The position numbers and the translations under genes are program-made. A model generated the notes under the pieces. The model ran no database searches. It was given only the letters and a program-made list of their open reading frames with translations, and was not told the DNA's origin. Of a DNA stretch of 64,000 nt, positions 24,616-34,244 are shown one piece after another (position 1 is the stretch's first letter; the number at the start of each line of letters is the position of its first letter). The stretch is from positions 247,890-311,889 of the forward strand of contig WOUZ01000003.1 of assembly GCA_009773165.1 (NCBI GenBank). The letters run 5' to 3'. This DNA comes from Bacteroidota bacterium (lineage in GTDB: Bacteria; Bacteroidota; Bacteroidia; Bacteroidales; F082).

Positions 24616-27114
24616 TTATTGTGGGTCAACGTCGATATGCACTCTGACCGATTTGTAGTTTTCAGTAGTCTGAAGATTATAGATATGATCTGCTACCATT
24701 TTTTTAATTTCGGCAGCGTTTTGTGATCGGGCAAATTTTATAATTATTTGTTTGATATAGAGCGATTTAATTCTTGAAATTATTGGGTACTCGGGGCCAA
24801 GCAAGTCGTAATTGGGATTGGTTTTAAGCATCTTTGCCAAATCATAAGCTGCCAGATTCACAAGATGATTGTCGCGGTGAAGTAGCTGAATCATAATAAT
24901 CCGATAGTAGGGTGGGTAATTGAACTTTTTTCGTTCACTCATTTGATGAAGAAAGAGCTTTTTGTAATCGTTCGTGAGCACATAATTCATCATCTGATGC
25001 TTGGGCTGATAGGTTTGAATAATTACTTTTCCTCTTTTATTTTTCCTTCCCGACCTGCCACTAACCTGTGCCATGAGTTGAAAGCTTCGTTCAAATGCTC
25101 TGAAATCTGGATAAGATAGCATATTGTCAGCATTAAGAACGCCAACCACACTTACTTTATCGAAATCTAACCCTTTTGTAACCATTTGTGTTCCAACAAG
25201 AACGTTACTCTTCCCATTCGAGAATGATTCAATTATCTCCTGAAAAGCATATTTACTCCGTGTAGTATCCAGATCAAGTCGGGCAATTTTTAATTCAGGA
25301 AGAATTATGCCCAACTCTTCTTCAACCTTCTCAGTACCAAAGCCGTGCATTTTTATTCCGGTGCTGTTACACGTAGGGCAATTGGAAGGAACTGCGATCG
25401 CATACCCGCAATAATGGCATCGAAGCATGTTTTGTTTCTTATGGTATATCAGACTTACATCACAGTTTCGGCATTCAGGAACCCAATTGCAATGCTCACA
25501 TTCGAGCCTGAGTGAGAAACCACGACGATTCTGGAAAAGTATAACTTGTTCCTTTGCTGCAACGGCTTGCTTGATTTCTTGTAAAAGAACAGAGCTAAAA
25601 TGCGCTTGAAGTGTTTTTCTTTTTTTCTCCTCACGCATGTTTACAATTTGTATATCAGGCATTTGAATCCCACCAAACCGTTCAGAGAGTGTTGTAAGTC
25701 CAAATTTTTCAGCTTTTGCATTGAAATAACTCTCAAACGAAGGGGTAGCAGAACCTAATAATACTTTTGCGCCACTCATTTGTGCAAGCACAATAGCAGC
25801 ATCTCTGGCCTGATATCGGGGTGCTGGCTCATTTTGTTTGAATGAACTATCGTGTTCCTCGTCAACAATGATCAACCCGAGATCGCTAAATGGTAAAAAA
25901 AGTGCTGATCGGGGACCAAGTATGATTTGGTGTTCATTATCAGCATCTTTTTGAAAATCAAGTACCTTATTCCAAACTTCAACTTTCTCATTTGGATTAT
26001 ATCTACTATGATAAACTCCGATCTTTTTTCCAAAATATGCCTTAAGCCTTCCTATAATCTGAGTGGTAAGTGCTATTTCAGGTAAAAGGTAAAGAATCTG
26101 TTTTCCTTGAGAAAGATATGATGCAATGAGCTTGATATAAAGTTCGGTTTTCCCGCTGGATGTTACCCCGTGCAACAACACAACATCTTTATTAATAAGT
26201 TGTTGTTGAATGCTTTGCAGTGCTTCCTGCTGATGCGAAGTGAGGATAATTTTTGCAGGATCATGTGTGGCAGTATAGGTTTGGAGTCGGCTAACCGTTT
26301 GTTCCGAAACTACAAATACTTGCTTATCTGTTAATGCCTTAAATTGACTACTGCTTGCACCGGCCCCTTCGAGCAGTTTTTTCAAAGGGACATTAATTGG
26401 ATCACCCTGTGGAAATCGTGTTTCCCTAAGGTAAACCATTAAAATTTCCAATTGTTTGTAAGCTCGTTTCGATAATGAATCCATTAGTTGCCTAAGTTGG
26501 TCTTCATCTCTGTATAGCTCATTGATGCTGGCAACTCGTTCTGTTTTAACCCGGTATTTTTCCTGAAGTTCTTCTTCCATAACGATGATTTTTTTTTCAA
26601 TCATCGTTTTTATCAGCGGCATTACTTTTTGAAAACCAACAATTTGAGAAATTTCGCCTATGCTAAGCTGCGACTGAATCGAAAGTGCTTCTGTGATTAG
26701 GAACTCATTATCACTCAATATTTGCGTGTCGAAAGTGTACTGATCGTTCAACACAATCTTAGATTCACTTGCTAACTTCAATGCACCAGGAAGAGCTGCA
26801 GCCATTACTTCGCCGGGATAACACATATAATAATGGTGTATCCAATCCCAAAAATGAAGCTGAGATTCATTTACGATCGCTTTCTCATCGAGAATTCCTA
26901 AAATGTACTTGGGTGTATAATCCGATGGAATTTGTTCATGGAGCTTCCTGACAATAGCTGCAAAGATTTTCTTTTTCCCAAATTGAACAATAACCCGCTG
27001 CCCGGTCCTTATGATCGAATTCATTTCGTAAGGTATCCTATAGGTAAACAAACCCGGTACAGGTAATGGTACCAATACATCGGCAAATAATGTAATTCTT
27101 TCGGTTTGTGTCAT
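24616..27114 (-). CDS. priA: Primosomal protein N' (replication restart helicase PriA)
   Basis: I choose the Met at 27114 (M-T-Q-T-E-R-I-T-L-F-A-D-V-L-V-P), giving 832 residues. The longer frame to 27195 adds 27 atypical residues and would start upstream of a good -7 promoter element (27131-27138). The protein has the N-terminal 3'-DNA-binding domain, helicase Walker A G-V-T-S-S-G-K-T, Walker B D-E-E-H, and a zinc region with four C-x2-C type pairs (C-E-H-C, C-R-N-C, C-H-Y-C, C-P-T-C). PriA reloads the replisome at collapsed forks. It stands alone in transcription. Confidence 0.96.
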   Translation of the reverse strand: MTQTERITLFADVLVPLPVPGLFTYRIPYEMNSIIRTGQRVIVQFGKKKIFAAIVRKLHEQIPSDYTPKYILGILDEKAIVNESQLHFWDWIHHYYMCYPGEVMAAALPGALKLASESKIVLNDQYTFDTQILSDNEFLITEALSIQSQLSIGEISQIVGFQKVMPLIKTMIEKKIIVMEEELQEKYRVKTERVASINELYRDEDQLRQLMDSLSKRAYKQLEILMVYLRETRFPQGDPINVPLKKLLEGAGASSSQFKALTDKQVFVVSEQTVSRLQTYTATHDPAKIILTSHQQEALQSIQQQLINKDVVLLHGVTSSGKTELYIKLIASYLSQGKQILYLLPEIALTTQIIGRLKAYFGKKIGVYHSRYNPNEKVEVWNKVLDFQKDADNEHQIILGPRSALFLPFSDLGLIIVDEEHDSSFKQNEPAPRYQARDAAIVLAQMSGAKVLLGSATPSFESYFNAKAEKFGLTTLSERFGGIQMPDIQIVNMREEKKRKTLQAHFSSVLLQEIKQAVAAKEQVILFQNRRGFSLRLECEHCNWVPECRNCDVSLIYHKKQNMLRCHYCGYAIAVPSNCPTCNSTGIKMHGFGTEKVEEELGIILPELKIARLDLDTTRSKYAFQEIIESFSNGKSNVLVGTQMVTKGLDFDKVSVVGVLNADNMLSYPDFRAFERSFQLMAQVSGRSGRKNKRGKVIIQTYQPKHQMMNYVLTNDYKKLFLHQMSERKKFNYPPYYRIIMIQLLHRDNHLVNLAAYDLAKMLKTNPNYDLLGPEYPIISRIKSLYIKQIIIKFARSQNAAEIKKMVADHIYNLQTTENYKSVRVHIDVDPQ

Positions 27115-27130
27115 GGGAAATCCTATGGAG

Positions 27131-27138
27131 CAAAGGTA
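27131..27138 (-). promoter_or_regulatory. Putative -7 element (TACCTTTG) of priA
   Basis: On the minus strand TACCTTTG matches TAnnTTTG, 16 bp before the chosen priA start. It supports the shorter priA start because the alternative ATG lies upstream of it. Confidence 0.55.
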
Positions 27139-27302
27139 AGGATATTCTGTATTGCTTTTAGTTCCCGCTAATTTTGTAAGCTGGATCAGTAACAAACTAT
27201 GAAACTAGTTCGTTCGAAAATCCATCTTAAACATAGCAAATGATACACACAACCTGTTGATTGTGAATTCACACAATATCAGTAAAGAAAATTTTTGCCC
27301 GA

Positions 27303-29330
27303 CTACTTAGCAACAGGTTGATACACTTTTTCCTCATTCCTGTATCCTTCCGAATCCTTGTACCAGTCGTTGAAAAGCTCACCGCCACTTTCAGCCCAAT
27401 CGCCAAATTTGAGATATACATCCAAAATTTCAGCTTTCTCAATAGGGTATTCAAACCGTTCGATAATGTTTATTGCCCAGGGCAAGTTATTTGTTGTTTT
27501 ATAATACCTGCCACTTGAAGGTATACTATTATCATGTCCGGTTCCAAGCAATGCCTGATTTGCCAGAGACGTAGGTGGCAGGTCAGGTAAATGTACTTCC
27601 AGGCCTCGATCTTTGTTAATGATAATGAAAGGATTATAAGGTGGAATTCCCATTTCATTCAAAGGCACAGCTTCCTTAAGCGTGACTGTAACTTCAAGTG
27701 TATCTGGAACAATAAAAGGTACTTCAGGAGTTGTATTGGCGCCAATACTACTTCCTTGCGGAGGTAAGATATTGTAGGAATCGTCCCAAACAATAATAGT
27801 TGCGTTGGTCTGATCTTGTTCAGTTCCATTACTTTGAAGAAGAATATAATCACTTGATACGACTTGGCCACTTACCGATTCTATCATGTCAGCAGAAATT
27901 GGAAGCTCGAATCCAAACCCATTGTGATAAAATGCTCCATGAGCTCTGAGGATAAAAGTTGCCTTTAATTCAACAACTTTGTTCGTTCCATTTGTAATCT
28001 GATTAAAGTTATAGTCAATTACTGCGTCATTAAAATCGTAATCGCCTCTGTAAGGCCATAAGTCTTCAAAAGCAAGCGTTCCAAAACTTCCTTTATTAAA
28101 GAAATAATTGTTAAATGCTTTGGTGGGATCATCCGGATAGTCATCAAAATTATTTGGCACTTCATCACCATCGGTGTCATCACCAGTGTAATCAACAATT
28201 GGAAGGTCGGTTGGGTCAACAGCCTGAACCGGATTAGCCGTCACAAAGAAAACAGCATCGTTGAAATCGTGGTCGCTTCCGGTTTGACTGCGTTTAATGT
28301 CTTCAATACCAAGCAAAAAGCGCTGTCTGCCCGGGTCCCGAAGCAAAACAGTATGCTGACTGTGCAATGGGTTTGGTGTTTGATTTAATGGTTTTGTAGA
28401 ATAAACAATCCACCTTCCGTTAGTAACCTGACCGCCACTCCATCCATCTGCAATTAAAGCCCATGCAATGGTGGTGTTAGCATTAAAGCGACCAATCTTA
28501 ACTTTGTTTCCTGGTTGTAATCCACCACCGCTTCCTGCAAGAGAGGCGTTCGGGAAAATAATTGTGATGCTGTCGATATCTGCAGGCACTTCCGGAGGAT
28601 TGTTTGTTGGATACGTATAAAATCCAAGTACATTTCGATACCCTGCACCCTCAGTTACAAATGTTACCCACACATCGCAGCTTTCTACCAGACGGATGTT
28701 GTGATCATAAATATTGCTAAAATATTCAGGATGAGATACAGGCAAGGCAATTCGCTCAGGTAATGTGTTGTTAATGTCATTTAGGAATGCTGCTGAGATG
28801 ACATCATTTTCAGGTTCAAGATAGTTTGGAACACCCTGATTGTTGTATGTACCAAGGTATTTATAAACAGTATTTACCGACTTATTTATGACTTCCGATT
28901 TTGCAAACGTAGTGGGAGTGCTTCCTCCAAAAACAATGTCAAAACCATTAGCATCGAGAGCTACAACTCGATCCGACACAAGTCCTACATAGTTGGTTGA
29001 AACATAAAGTTCGGTGTAGTATGAAGGCACTTTGTAATCAACACTATATCTGCCTGTTATATCTGTTACCCCACTCAAAATCAGTGTACCACCTAACTCA
29101 GGGTCTTTTGTAAAAATAAAAAACTTTGCTCCGGTAATTGGCTGATCCTGATTATCTAAAGCAGTGATAACCAATTTAGCAGATTTAGTTGTAGACCAGT
29201 CGAATGAAGCGGGAACATTAAGTTTCTCCATCTTCGTTTTGTCTTCAGGAGTGTTTGGAGGTAAGTTCTTATTACAGCTATAAAATCCGGTAATGATCAG
29301 GATGAAAATGAAAATGATACTATTTTTCAT
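27303..29330 (-). CDS. LruC/DUF4114 domain surface lipoprotein
   Basis: Start chosen at 29330 (M-K-N-S-I-I-F), giving 675 residues with a lipoprotein signal and Cys19; an in-frame ATG 60 bp upstream would spoil the signal peptide. An N-terminal Ig-like/carboxypeptidase-regulatory-like region (about 40-110) is followed by a DUF4114-type block with D-H-D-F-N-D-A-V-F-F-V. A LruC domain with Y-R-G-D-Y-D-F-N-D-A-V-I-D-Y follows, and the D-x-D-x-D stretch between them looks like a calcium-binding linker. LruC proteins are outer-membrane-associated proteins of unknown molecular function. The gene is followed downstream by priA and preceded by a type IX secretion plug gene 113 bp away, so a cell-surface location is likely. 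Confidence 0.85.
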   Translation of the reverse strand: MKNSIIFIFILIITGFYSCNKNLPPNTPEDKTKMEKLNVPASFDWSTTKSAKLVITALDNQDQPITGAKFFIFTKDPELGGTLILSGVTDITGRYSVDYKVPSYYTELYVSTNYVGLVSDRVVALDANGFDIVFGGSTPTTFAKSEVINKSVNTVYKYLGTYNNQGVPNYLEPENDVISAAFLNDINNTLPERIALPVSHPEYFSNIYDHNIRLVESCDVWVTFVTEGAGYRNVLGFYTYPTNNPPEVPADIDSITIIFPNASLAGSGGGLQPGNKVKIGRFNANTTIAWALIADGWSGGQVTNGRWIVYSTKPLNQTPNPLHSQHTVLLRDPGRQRFLLGIEDIKRSQTGSDHDFNDAVFFVTANPVQAVDPTDLPIVDYTGDDTDGDEVPNNFDDYPDDPTKAFNNYFFNKGSFGTLAFEDLWPYRGDYDFNDAVIDYNFNQITNGTNKVVELKATFILRAHGAFYHNGFGFELPISADMIESVSGQVVSSDYILLQSNGTEQDQTNATIIVWDDSYNILPPQGSSIGANTTPEVPFIVPDTLEVTVTLKEAVPLNEMGIPPYNPFIIINKDRGLEVHLPDLPPTSLANQALLGTGHDNSIPSSGRYYKTTNNLPWAINIIERFEYPIEKAEILDVYLKFGDWAESGGELFNDWYKDSEGYRNEEKVYQPVAK

Positions 29331-29443
29331 GATACTTGTTTTTGATAGTATTTCAATTTTGATACCAAAAGTTAAAGAACAGTCATACAATGAATTATGA
29401 GTTCTAAAGTTAAATTAATTTCCAACATTTGGAAAATAATGTA

Positions 29444-30742
29444 TTAATGAGAATTTATCAAGATTGTGCCAATAAGTTGGTCGTAAGATGTTCCTGGTTT
29501 GCGGAAGTAAAGACTAATTAAATATTCATGCTGATTATCCCAATGAGAACCTTCGATCTCTTCAGTTAATACTGCTTTTCCCCCAGCTTCTTTTATTCCG
29601 TAAAGATAGTTATAATAGCCTTGTTTTAGAAATAGTGATGCTTCGTATCTTTTCATTTGATAATTATAACGCATTCTGCTTGAGGCATCAATATTCCAAT
29701 CGTTTGCCGCTCCTAAAATATGTATTTCGCCGTGAGTTAGTGGAGCGGAGTAAGGCAAAGAAAATTCAACCCATGCGTAGTCTCCTTCTATATCAGTTTC
29801 CTGATCTTGACGTGCTTGTATGAGCTTTTTGCCATGAATGTCGATATCGGAAGCATACACTTGTCTGTTTCTGCGTTTGTCTTCCCAAAGTTTCACCGTA
29901 AAATAATCATCACCAGTGATGATGCGGTCGATACGTTCCGATTGATATTTAAAACTTTTCAGGTCAAGGTTGCGCCAATGGTTACTTCCTTCGAAAACTG
30001 TTTCGTTGAGGTATTCATAAACTAAATGATCTGTATAAGTTTGGCTAGGTTGCAGACCTTCAACAATATTATCTGTTCTGCCATTTTGCTGAATGGTTAA
30101 GAAGAACGAATTGGCTGGAATATTTCCTAAATAAGCTGGAATAAGAGCTTCAACATCTACCTGTTGATGTGTTCGTCCATTTTCGGGATCACGATTATGC
30201 TGCGGCACACTTGCTTTGAGCGTTATCCGGGGATCAACAACCTGGAATCGACGGGTAAATAACAGGTTCTCTTTAGATAATTCTCCGTTGTAGACCACCA
30301 AAAGATAGTTGCCTGAAAGCTTTGGCTTCAAATAGGATGTTGGGAAAATCAGTTTGTAGTGAATATATGGGGTCAATGTGTTGAGCGAAAATCTGTAATC
30401 ATTAATTTGATCTTCATGGTAACCTTCGATATATTCATTAGGTTGTAAATCACTGGGCTCCCACCGGTGATTGCAGTGAATCATGGTATAATTATAGGTG
30501 TAGGCAATATCTCCAATTACATCGAACGAAAGCGATAATGCGTTTGTGGCATCTGCTAAAATGAGTGCCTGCGATAAGGGCTCGTCAACTGGATGAAGCA
30601 GAACTGTTTGAACCTGATCGTTGTATCTTTTGTTTTGAGATTCAAATGGAAATTGGGCGTTACAAACAACTGAAACAAACACAAGAAGTAGTGTTAGTAA
30701 TCGTATTTTTTTAATGTGTTCAGAATTTTGGAAGGCAATCAT
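29444..30742 (-). CDS. Type IX secretion system plug protein (DUF5103 family)
   Basis: A 432-residue protein with an N-terminal hydrophobic signal and the DUF5103 pattern: V-L-L-H-P-V near the start, then I-I/M-H-C-x-x-x-W-x-P-S-D-L, N-E-Y-I-E-G-Y, D-Y-x-F-S-L-N-T-L and K-L-S-G-N-Y-L-L-V-V-Y. In this family a member plugs the SprA translocon of the type IX secretion system on its periplasmic side. Its presence implies the organism secretes proteins with C-terminal sorting domains, consistent with the partial C-terminal tail at the right edge of this window. It is divergent from the nqr operon. Confidence 0.85.
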   Translation of the reverse strand: MIAFQNSEHIKKIRLLTLLLVFVSVVCNAQFPFESQNKRYNDQVQTVLLHPVDEPLSQALILADATNALSLSFDVIGDIAYTYNYTMIHCNHRWEPSDLQPNEYIEGYHEDQINDYRFSLNTLTPYIHYKLIFPTSYLKPKLSGNYLLVVYNGELSKENLLFTRRFQVVDPRITLKASVPQHNRDPENGRTHQQVDVEALIPAYLGNIPANSFFLTIQQNGRTDNIVEGLQPSQTYTDHLVYEYLNETVFEGSNHWRNLDLKSFKYQSERIDRIITGDDYFTVKLWEDKRRNRQVYASDIDIHGKKLIQARQDQETDIEGDYAWVEFSLPYSAPLTHGEIHILGAANDWNIDASSRMRYNYQMKRYEASLFLKQGYYNYLYGIKEAGGKAVLTEEIEGSHWDNQHEYLISLYFRKPGTSYDQLIGTILINSH

Positions 30743-30963
30743 ATCATCAAAGACATAGGTATTTTATGGAAATCTCATAACAAAGATAGTATATCATCAT
30801 TAATTCTACGAGCTATTCTTTGCAAATTTCATCAATTGATTTAGATCAAATGTTTTATTGATAAAGAACTGTGTGGCAGAAACCTTTTTTTATTTATTTC
30901 CTTGGAAATCTCCCAAACTTATTTTGTTTCTTTGCATAATATTAAATATTTATCAAGGTAGAT

Positions 30964-32313
30964 ATGTCAAATGTTATAAAAATTAAAAAAGGCTTGAATA
31001 TCAATCTGATAGGCGAGGCCGAAAAAACCATTAAAGAACTTTCGACAGATCAGTTTGCCATTAAACCCACCGATTTCATTGGTGTTTTCCCTAAATTATT
31101 AGTGAAAGAAGGAGACGTTGTCAAAGCAGGTAGTCCGCTTTTTATGGATAAGTACCGCGATAACATCCTTTTTTCTTCTCCGGTTAGCGGAAAAGTAAGG
31201 GAAATTAAGAGAGGTGCCAAACGAGTTTTGCTTGAAGTTAAGATTGAATCTGATGGTAAATCCGAATCCATTGATTTAGGTGCTGGCGATCCGCTTAAAA
31301 TGAAGCGTGAAGATGTTCTGGATAAATTGCTCAAAAGCGGAGTGTGGCCTTTTATAAGACAGCGGCCTTATTCTGTAATTGCAAACCCAGCTGACCAGCC
31401 AAAATCAATCTTTATTTCAACATTCGATACTGCTCCTTTAGCGCCTGATAATGACCTTATCGTGCATGGACAAGGGGAAGCTTTCCAAAAAGGATTAGAT
31501 GTTTTGTCCACACTTACCAAAGGTAAAATTCATCTGAATATTGATGCCAGTGCAACTCAATCAAAAGTCTTTACCAATTCAAAGGGTGTTCAAATCAACA
31601 AGTTTTCAGGGCCGCATCCGGCAGGAAATGTCGGCGTTCAAATCAATAAGATTGATCCTATAAACAAGGGAGAAGTTGTTTGGTATTTGTATCCTCAGGA
31701 TGTAATCATAATCGGAAAGTTATTTCTGACCGGTAGTTATGATTCTACCCGAATCGTTGCACTTACAGGTTCAGAAGTATTAAAACCCACATATTACAAA
31801 ACGAATGTAGGTGCAAATCTCGAAAGTCTTGTAAAGAATAACCTTACCTCAGTTGAAAAGAGATTTATCAGCGGAAATGTGCTGACAGGGACTAAAATTG
31901 ATCCTGATGGATATGTTGGTTTTTACTCTTCACAAATTACAGTAATAAAAGAAGGTAATTATCACGAATTTCTAGGTTGGGCTTTACCCGGTTTTGACAA
32001 GTTCAGTTTCAGCAGATCATTTCCATCTTTTTTATTTAGCAAAAGAAAATATAGTTTAGATACCAATTTACATGGTGGAGAGCGCGCTTTAGTAATGACA
32101 GGTCAATTTGAAAAAGTTTTTCCTTTTGATATTTATCCTATGCAGCTTCTGAAAGCGATCATGGCTGAAAATATTGACCAGATGGAGCAACTGGGTATTT
32201 ATGAGATTGATGAAGAAGATTTTGCCTTGTGTGAAGTCATCGACACCTCTAAAACCAATATTCAGGAAATTGTACGCAAAGGACTTGATCTGATGCGTAA
32301 AGAAATGAGTTAA
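30964..32313 (+). CDS. nqrA: Na+-translocating NADH:quinone reductase subunit A
   Basis: 449 residues, the usual length, beginning I-K-I-K-K-G-L-N-I-N-L-I-G and containing the F-S-G-P-H-P-A-G-N-V-G block typical of NqrA. NqrA is the peripheral cytosolic subunit of Na+-NQR. I rejected RnfC because the order nqrABCDEF, the fused NqrF and the absence of RnfC-type ferredoxin motifs all indicate Nqr. The gene opens the operon; upstream sequence has TTTCTTTG at 30927-30934, a weak -7 match. Confidence 0.96.
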   Translation: MSNVIKIKKGLNINLIGEAEKTIKELSTDQFAIKPTDFIGVFPKLLVKEGDVVKAGSPLFMDKYRDNILFSSPVSGKVREIKRGAKRVLLEVKIESDGKSESIDLGAGDPLKMKREDVLDKLLKSGVWPFIRQRPYSVIANPADQPKSIFISTFDTAPLAPDNDLIVHGQGEAFQKGLDVLSTLTKGKIHLNIDASATQSKVFTNSKGVQINKFSGPHPAGNVGVQINKIDPINKGEVVWYLYPQDVIIIGKLFLTGSYDSTRIVALTGSEVLKPTYYKTNVGANLESLVKNNLTSVEKRFISGNVLTGTKIDPDGYVGFYSSQITVIKEGNYHEFLGWALPGFDKFSFSRSFPSFLFSKRKYSLDTNLHGGERALVMTGQFEKVFPFDIYPMQLLKAIMAENIDQMEQLGIYEIDEEDFALCEVIDTSKTNIQEIVRKGLDLMRKEMS

Positions 32314-32340
32314 CACATACATAATCAATACGTTAGAAAA

Positions 32341-33507
32341 ATGAAATTCTTAAGGGATTTTTTAGATAAACAAAAGCCACAGTTTGAAAAGGGTGGCCGT
32401 TTTGAAAAGCTACAGTCAACTTTCGATGCTTTCGAAACATTTTTGTTTGTTCCTGACAAAACAACGTTCAGCGGCGCCCATGTGCGTGATGCAATTGATT
32501 TGAAACGAACAATGTCAGTGGTAATTATCGCAATGTTACCAGCCTTGCTCTTTGGTATCTGGAATGCCGGGTATCAACATTTTCTTTCGCTAGGTCAATC
32601 ACCTGGTTTTTGGCCAATCGTTTTTTATGGATTAATGAAAGTGCTGCCAATAGTCATTGTTTCTTATGTGGCTGGTTTAGGAGTGGAGTTCATTTTTGCA
32701 CAATACAGAGGTCACGAAGTGAATGAAGGATATCTTGTATCAGGGATGCTTATTCCCCTAGTAATGCCTATTGATATTCCTTTATGGATGGTAGCTTTAG
32801 CAAGTATTTTTGCTGTTGTAATCGGTAAAGAGGCTTTTGGGGGTACTGGCATGAACGTGTTTAATCCAGCGTTACTTGCTCGGGCTTTCGTCTTTTTTGC
32901 TTATCCAGTAAAAATTACTGGTGATACAATATGGACCGGAGGATTATCAAAAGGTGAAGGGGTAGTAGATGGCTTTTCAGGGGCAACACCTCTTGGAAAT
33001 GCTGCTGCTGGAGCAATAGATAAAATTCCTTCATTGCAGGACCTGTTTTTTGGATTTATTCCTGGCTCTATAGGTGAAACTTCAAAGTTGGCAATCCTAA
33101 TTGGTGCAGCAATACTTATTTTAACTGGTATAGGCAGCTGGAGGGTTATGCTTTCCGGACTGCTTGGTGGTTTGAGTATGACACTCATTTTCAATCTTTT
33201 TGCAGCAAATGAGTACATGAAAATAGACCCACTTACACAGATGATGATGGGCAGCTTTCTTTTCGGGATTGTATTCATGGCAACTGATCCTGTGACTGCT
33301 GCACAAACTACAAGAGGGAAATGGATATATGGATTTCTGATTGGCTTTATAGCTATAATGATAAGGGTATTTAATCCTGCATATCCCGAAGGAATGATGT
33401 TATCTATACTCCTATTGAATGCATTTGCACCTTTAATTGATCATTATGTGGTTGAGGCCAATATTAATAAAAGATTAAAAAGGGCTACAACTTCGGTGAA
33501 ATCATAA
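32341..33507 (+). CDS. nqrB: Na+-NQR subunit B (covalent FMN, membrane)
   Basis: 388 residues with about ten hydrophobic segments. The flavinylation motif is D-G-F-S-G-A-T at 210-216, so Thr216 is the expected covalent FMN attachment site, filled by the ApbE protein encoded at 36940. NqrB holds FMN and riboflavin and takes part in the Na+ pathway. It follows nqrA by 27 bp. Confidence 0.97.
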   Translation: MKFLRDFLDKQKPQFEKGGRFEKLQSTFDAFETFLFVPDKTTFSGAHVRDAIDLKRTMSVVIIAMLPALLFGIWNAGYQHFLSLGQSPGFWPIVFYGLMKVLPIVIVSYVAGLGVEFIFAQYRGHEVNEGYLVSGMLIPLVMPIDIPLWMVALASIFAVVIGKEAFGGTGMNVFNPALLARAFVFFAYPVKITGDTIWTGGLSKGEGVVDGFSGATPLGNAAAGAIDKIPSLQDLFFGFIPGSIGETSKLAILIGAAILILTGIGSWRVMLSGLLGGLSMTLIFNLFAANEYMKIDPLTQMMMGSFLFGIVFMATDPVTAAQTTRGKWIYGFLIGFIAIMIRVFNPAYPEGMMLSILLLNAFAPLIDHYVVEANINKRLKRATTSVKS

Positions 33508-33520
33508 AACTCAATTAGAC

Positions 33521-34240
33521 ATGGAACATAGTAATAAATACATATTTATCTACTCCGTTATTATGGTAGTAGTAGTGGCGGTTTCACTTACCATTGTAGC
33601 TGTGCAGCTTAAACCTGCACAGGAAGATAATATTCGAATCGAAAAGATGCAAAACATACTTGCATCGGTAAACATTTCAACTGCAGAAGTTCAAAAGAAG
33701 CAAGTTATTGACGTTTACAACAAATATATTGTTTCAGCTGAAGCTGTTAATATTAAAGGTGATGTCGTTGAATCGGATCAGGCAAAGGTTTTTGCAATTG
33801 ATATGGGTAGTGAAATAAAAAAACCTATCGAAGATCAGCGGCTCCCACTTTTCAAAGCGACCTTGGATAATGGTGACATCGCGTTAATTATCCCGTTAAG
33901 GGGAAAAGGTCTTTGGGGTCCTGTTTGGGGTTATATTTCTCTTAAAACTGATTACAATACTGTAGTTGGAACCATTTTTGATCATAAAGCAGAAACACCC
34001 GGGTTAGGAGCTGAAATAAATCAAGATTGGTTTACTGCCCCATTTAAGGGTAAAACCTTGTTTAGTGAGAACGGAACCTTTACTTCTATTCAGATAGTAA
34101 AAGGTGGTGCAGCTGACGACGACCCTCATGGCGTTGATGCAATTTCAGGCGGCACGATTACCAGTAAGGGTGTTGAAAAAATGATTTATGATAATTTATT
34201 AAGTTATCAAGAGTATTTTAAGAAAATGAACAATCAATAA
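33521..34240 (+). CDS. nqrC: Na+-NQR subunit C (covalent FMN)
   Basis: 239 residues with one N-terminal membrane anchor (about 8-28) and an FMN-binding periplasmic domain (L-W-G-P-V-W-G-Y near 131-138, G-L-G-A-E near 161). The flavinylation motif is D-A-I-S-G-G-T at 206-212, with Gly211 where the consensus has Ala. Thr212 is the expected FMN acceptor. The stop lies 4 bp before the nqrD start. Confidence 0.96.
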   Translation: MEHSNKYIFIYSVIMVVVVAVSLTIVAVQLKPAQEDNIRIEKMQNILASVNISTAEVQKKQVIDVYNKYIVSAEAVNIKGDVVESDQAKVFAIDMGSEIKKPIEDQRLPLFKATLDNGDIALIIPLRGKGLWGPVWGYISLKTDYNTVVGTIFDHKAETPGLGAEINQDWFTAPFKGKTLFSENGTFTSIQIVKGGAADDDPHGVDAISGGTITSKGVEKMIYDNLLSYQEYFKKMNNQ

Positions 34241-34244
34241 TACT

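Noticed and set aside
27262..27273. Palindrome TGTGAATTCACA between lruC and priA
   Set aside because: Twelve bases look like a half-spaced CRP-type site, but the usual spacer is missing and it lies over 100 bp upstream of the priA -7 element. Chance cannot be excluded.
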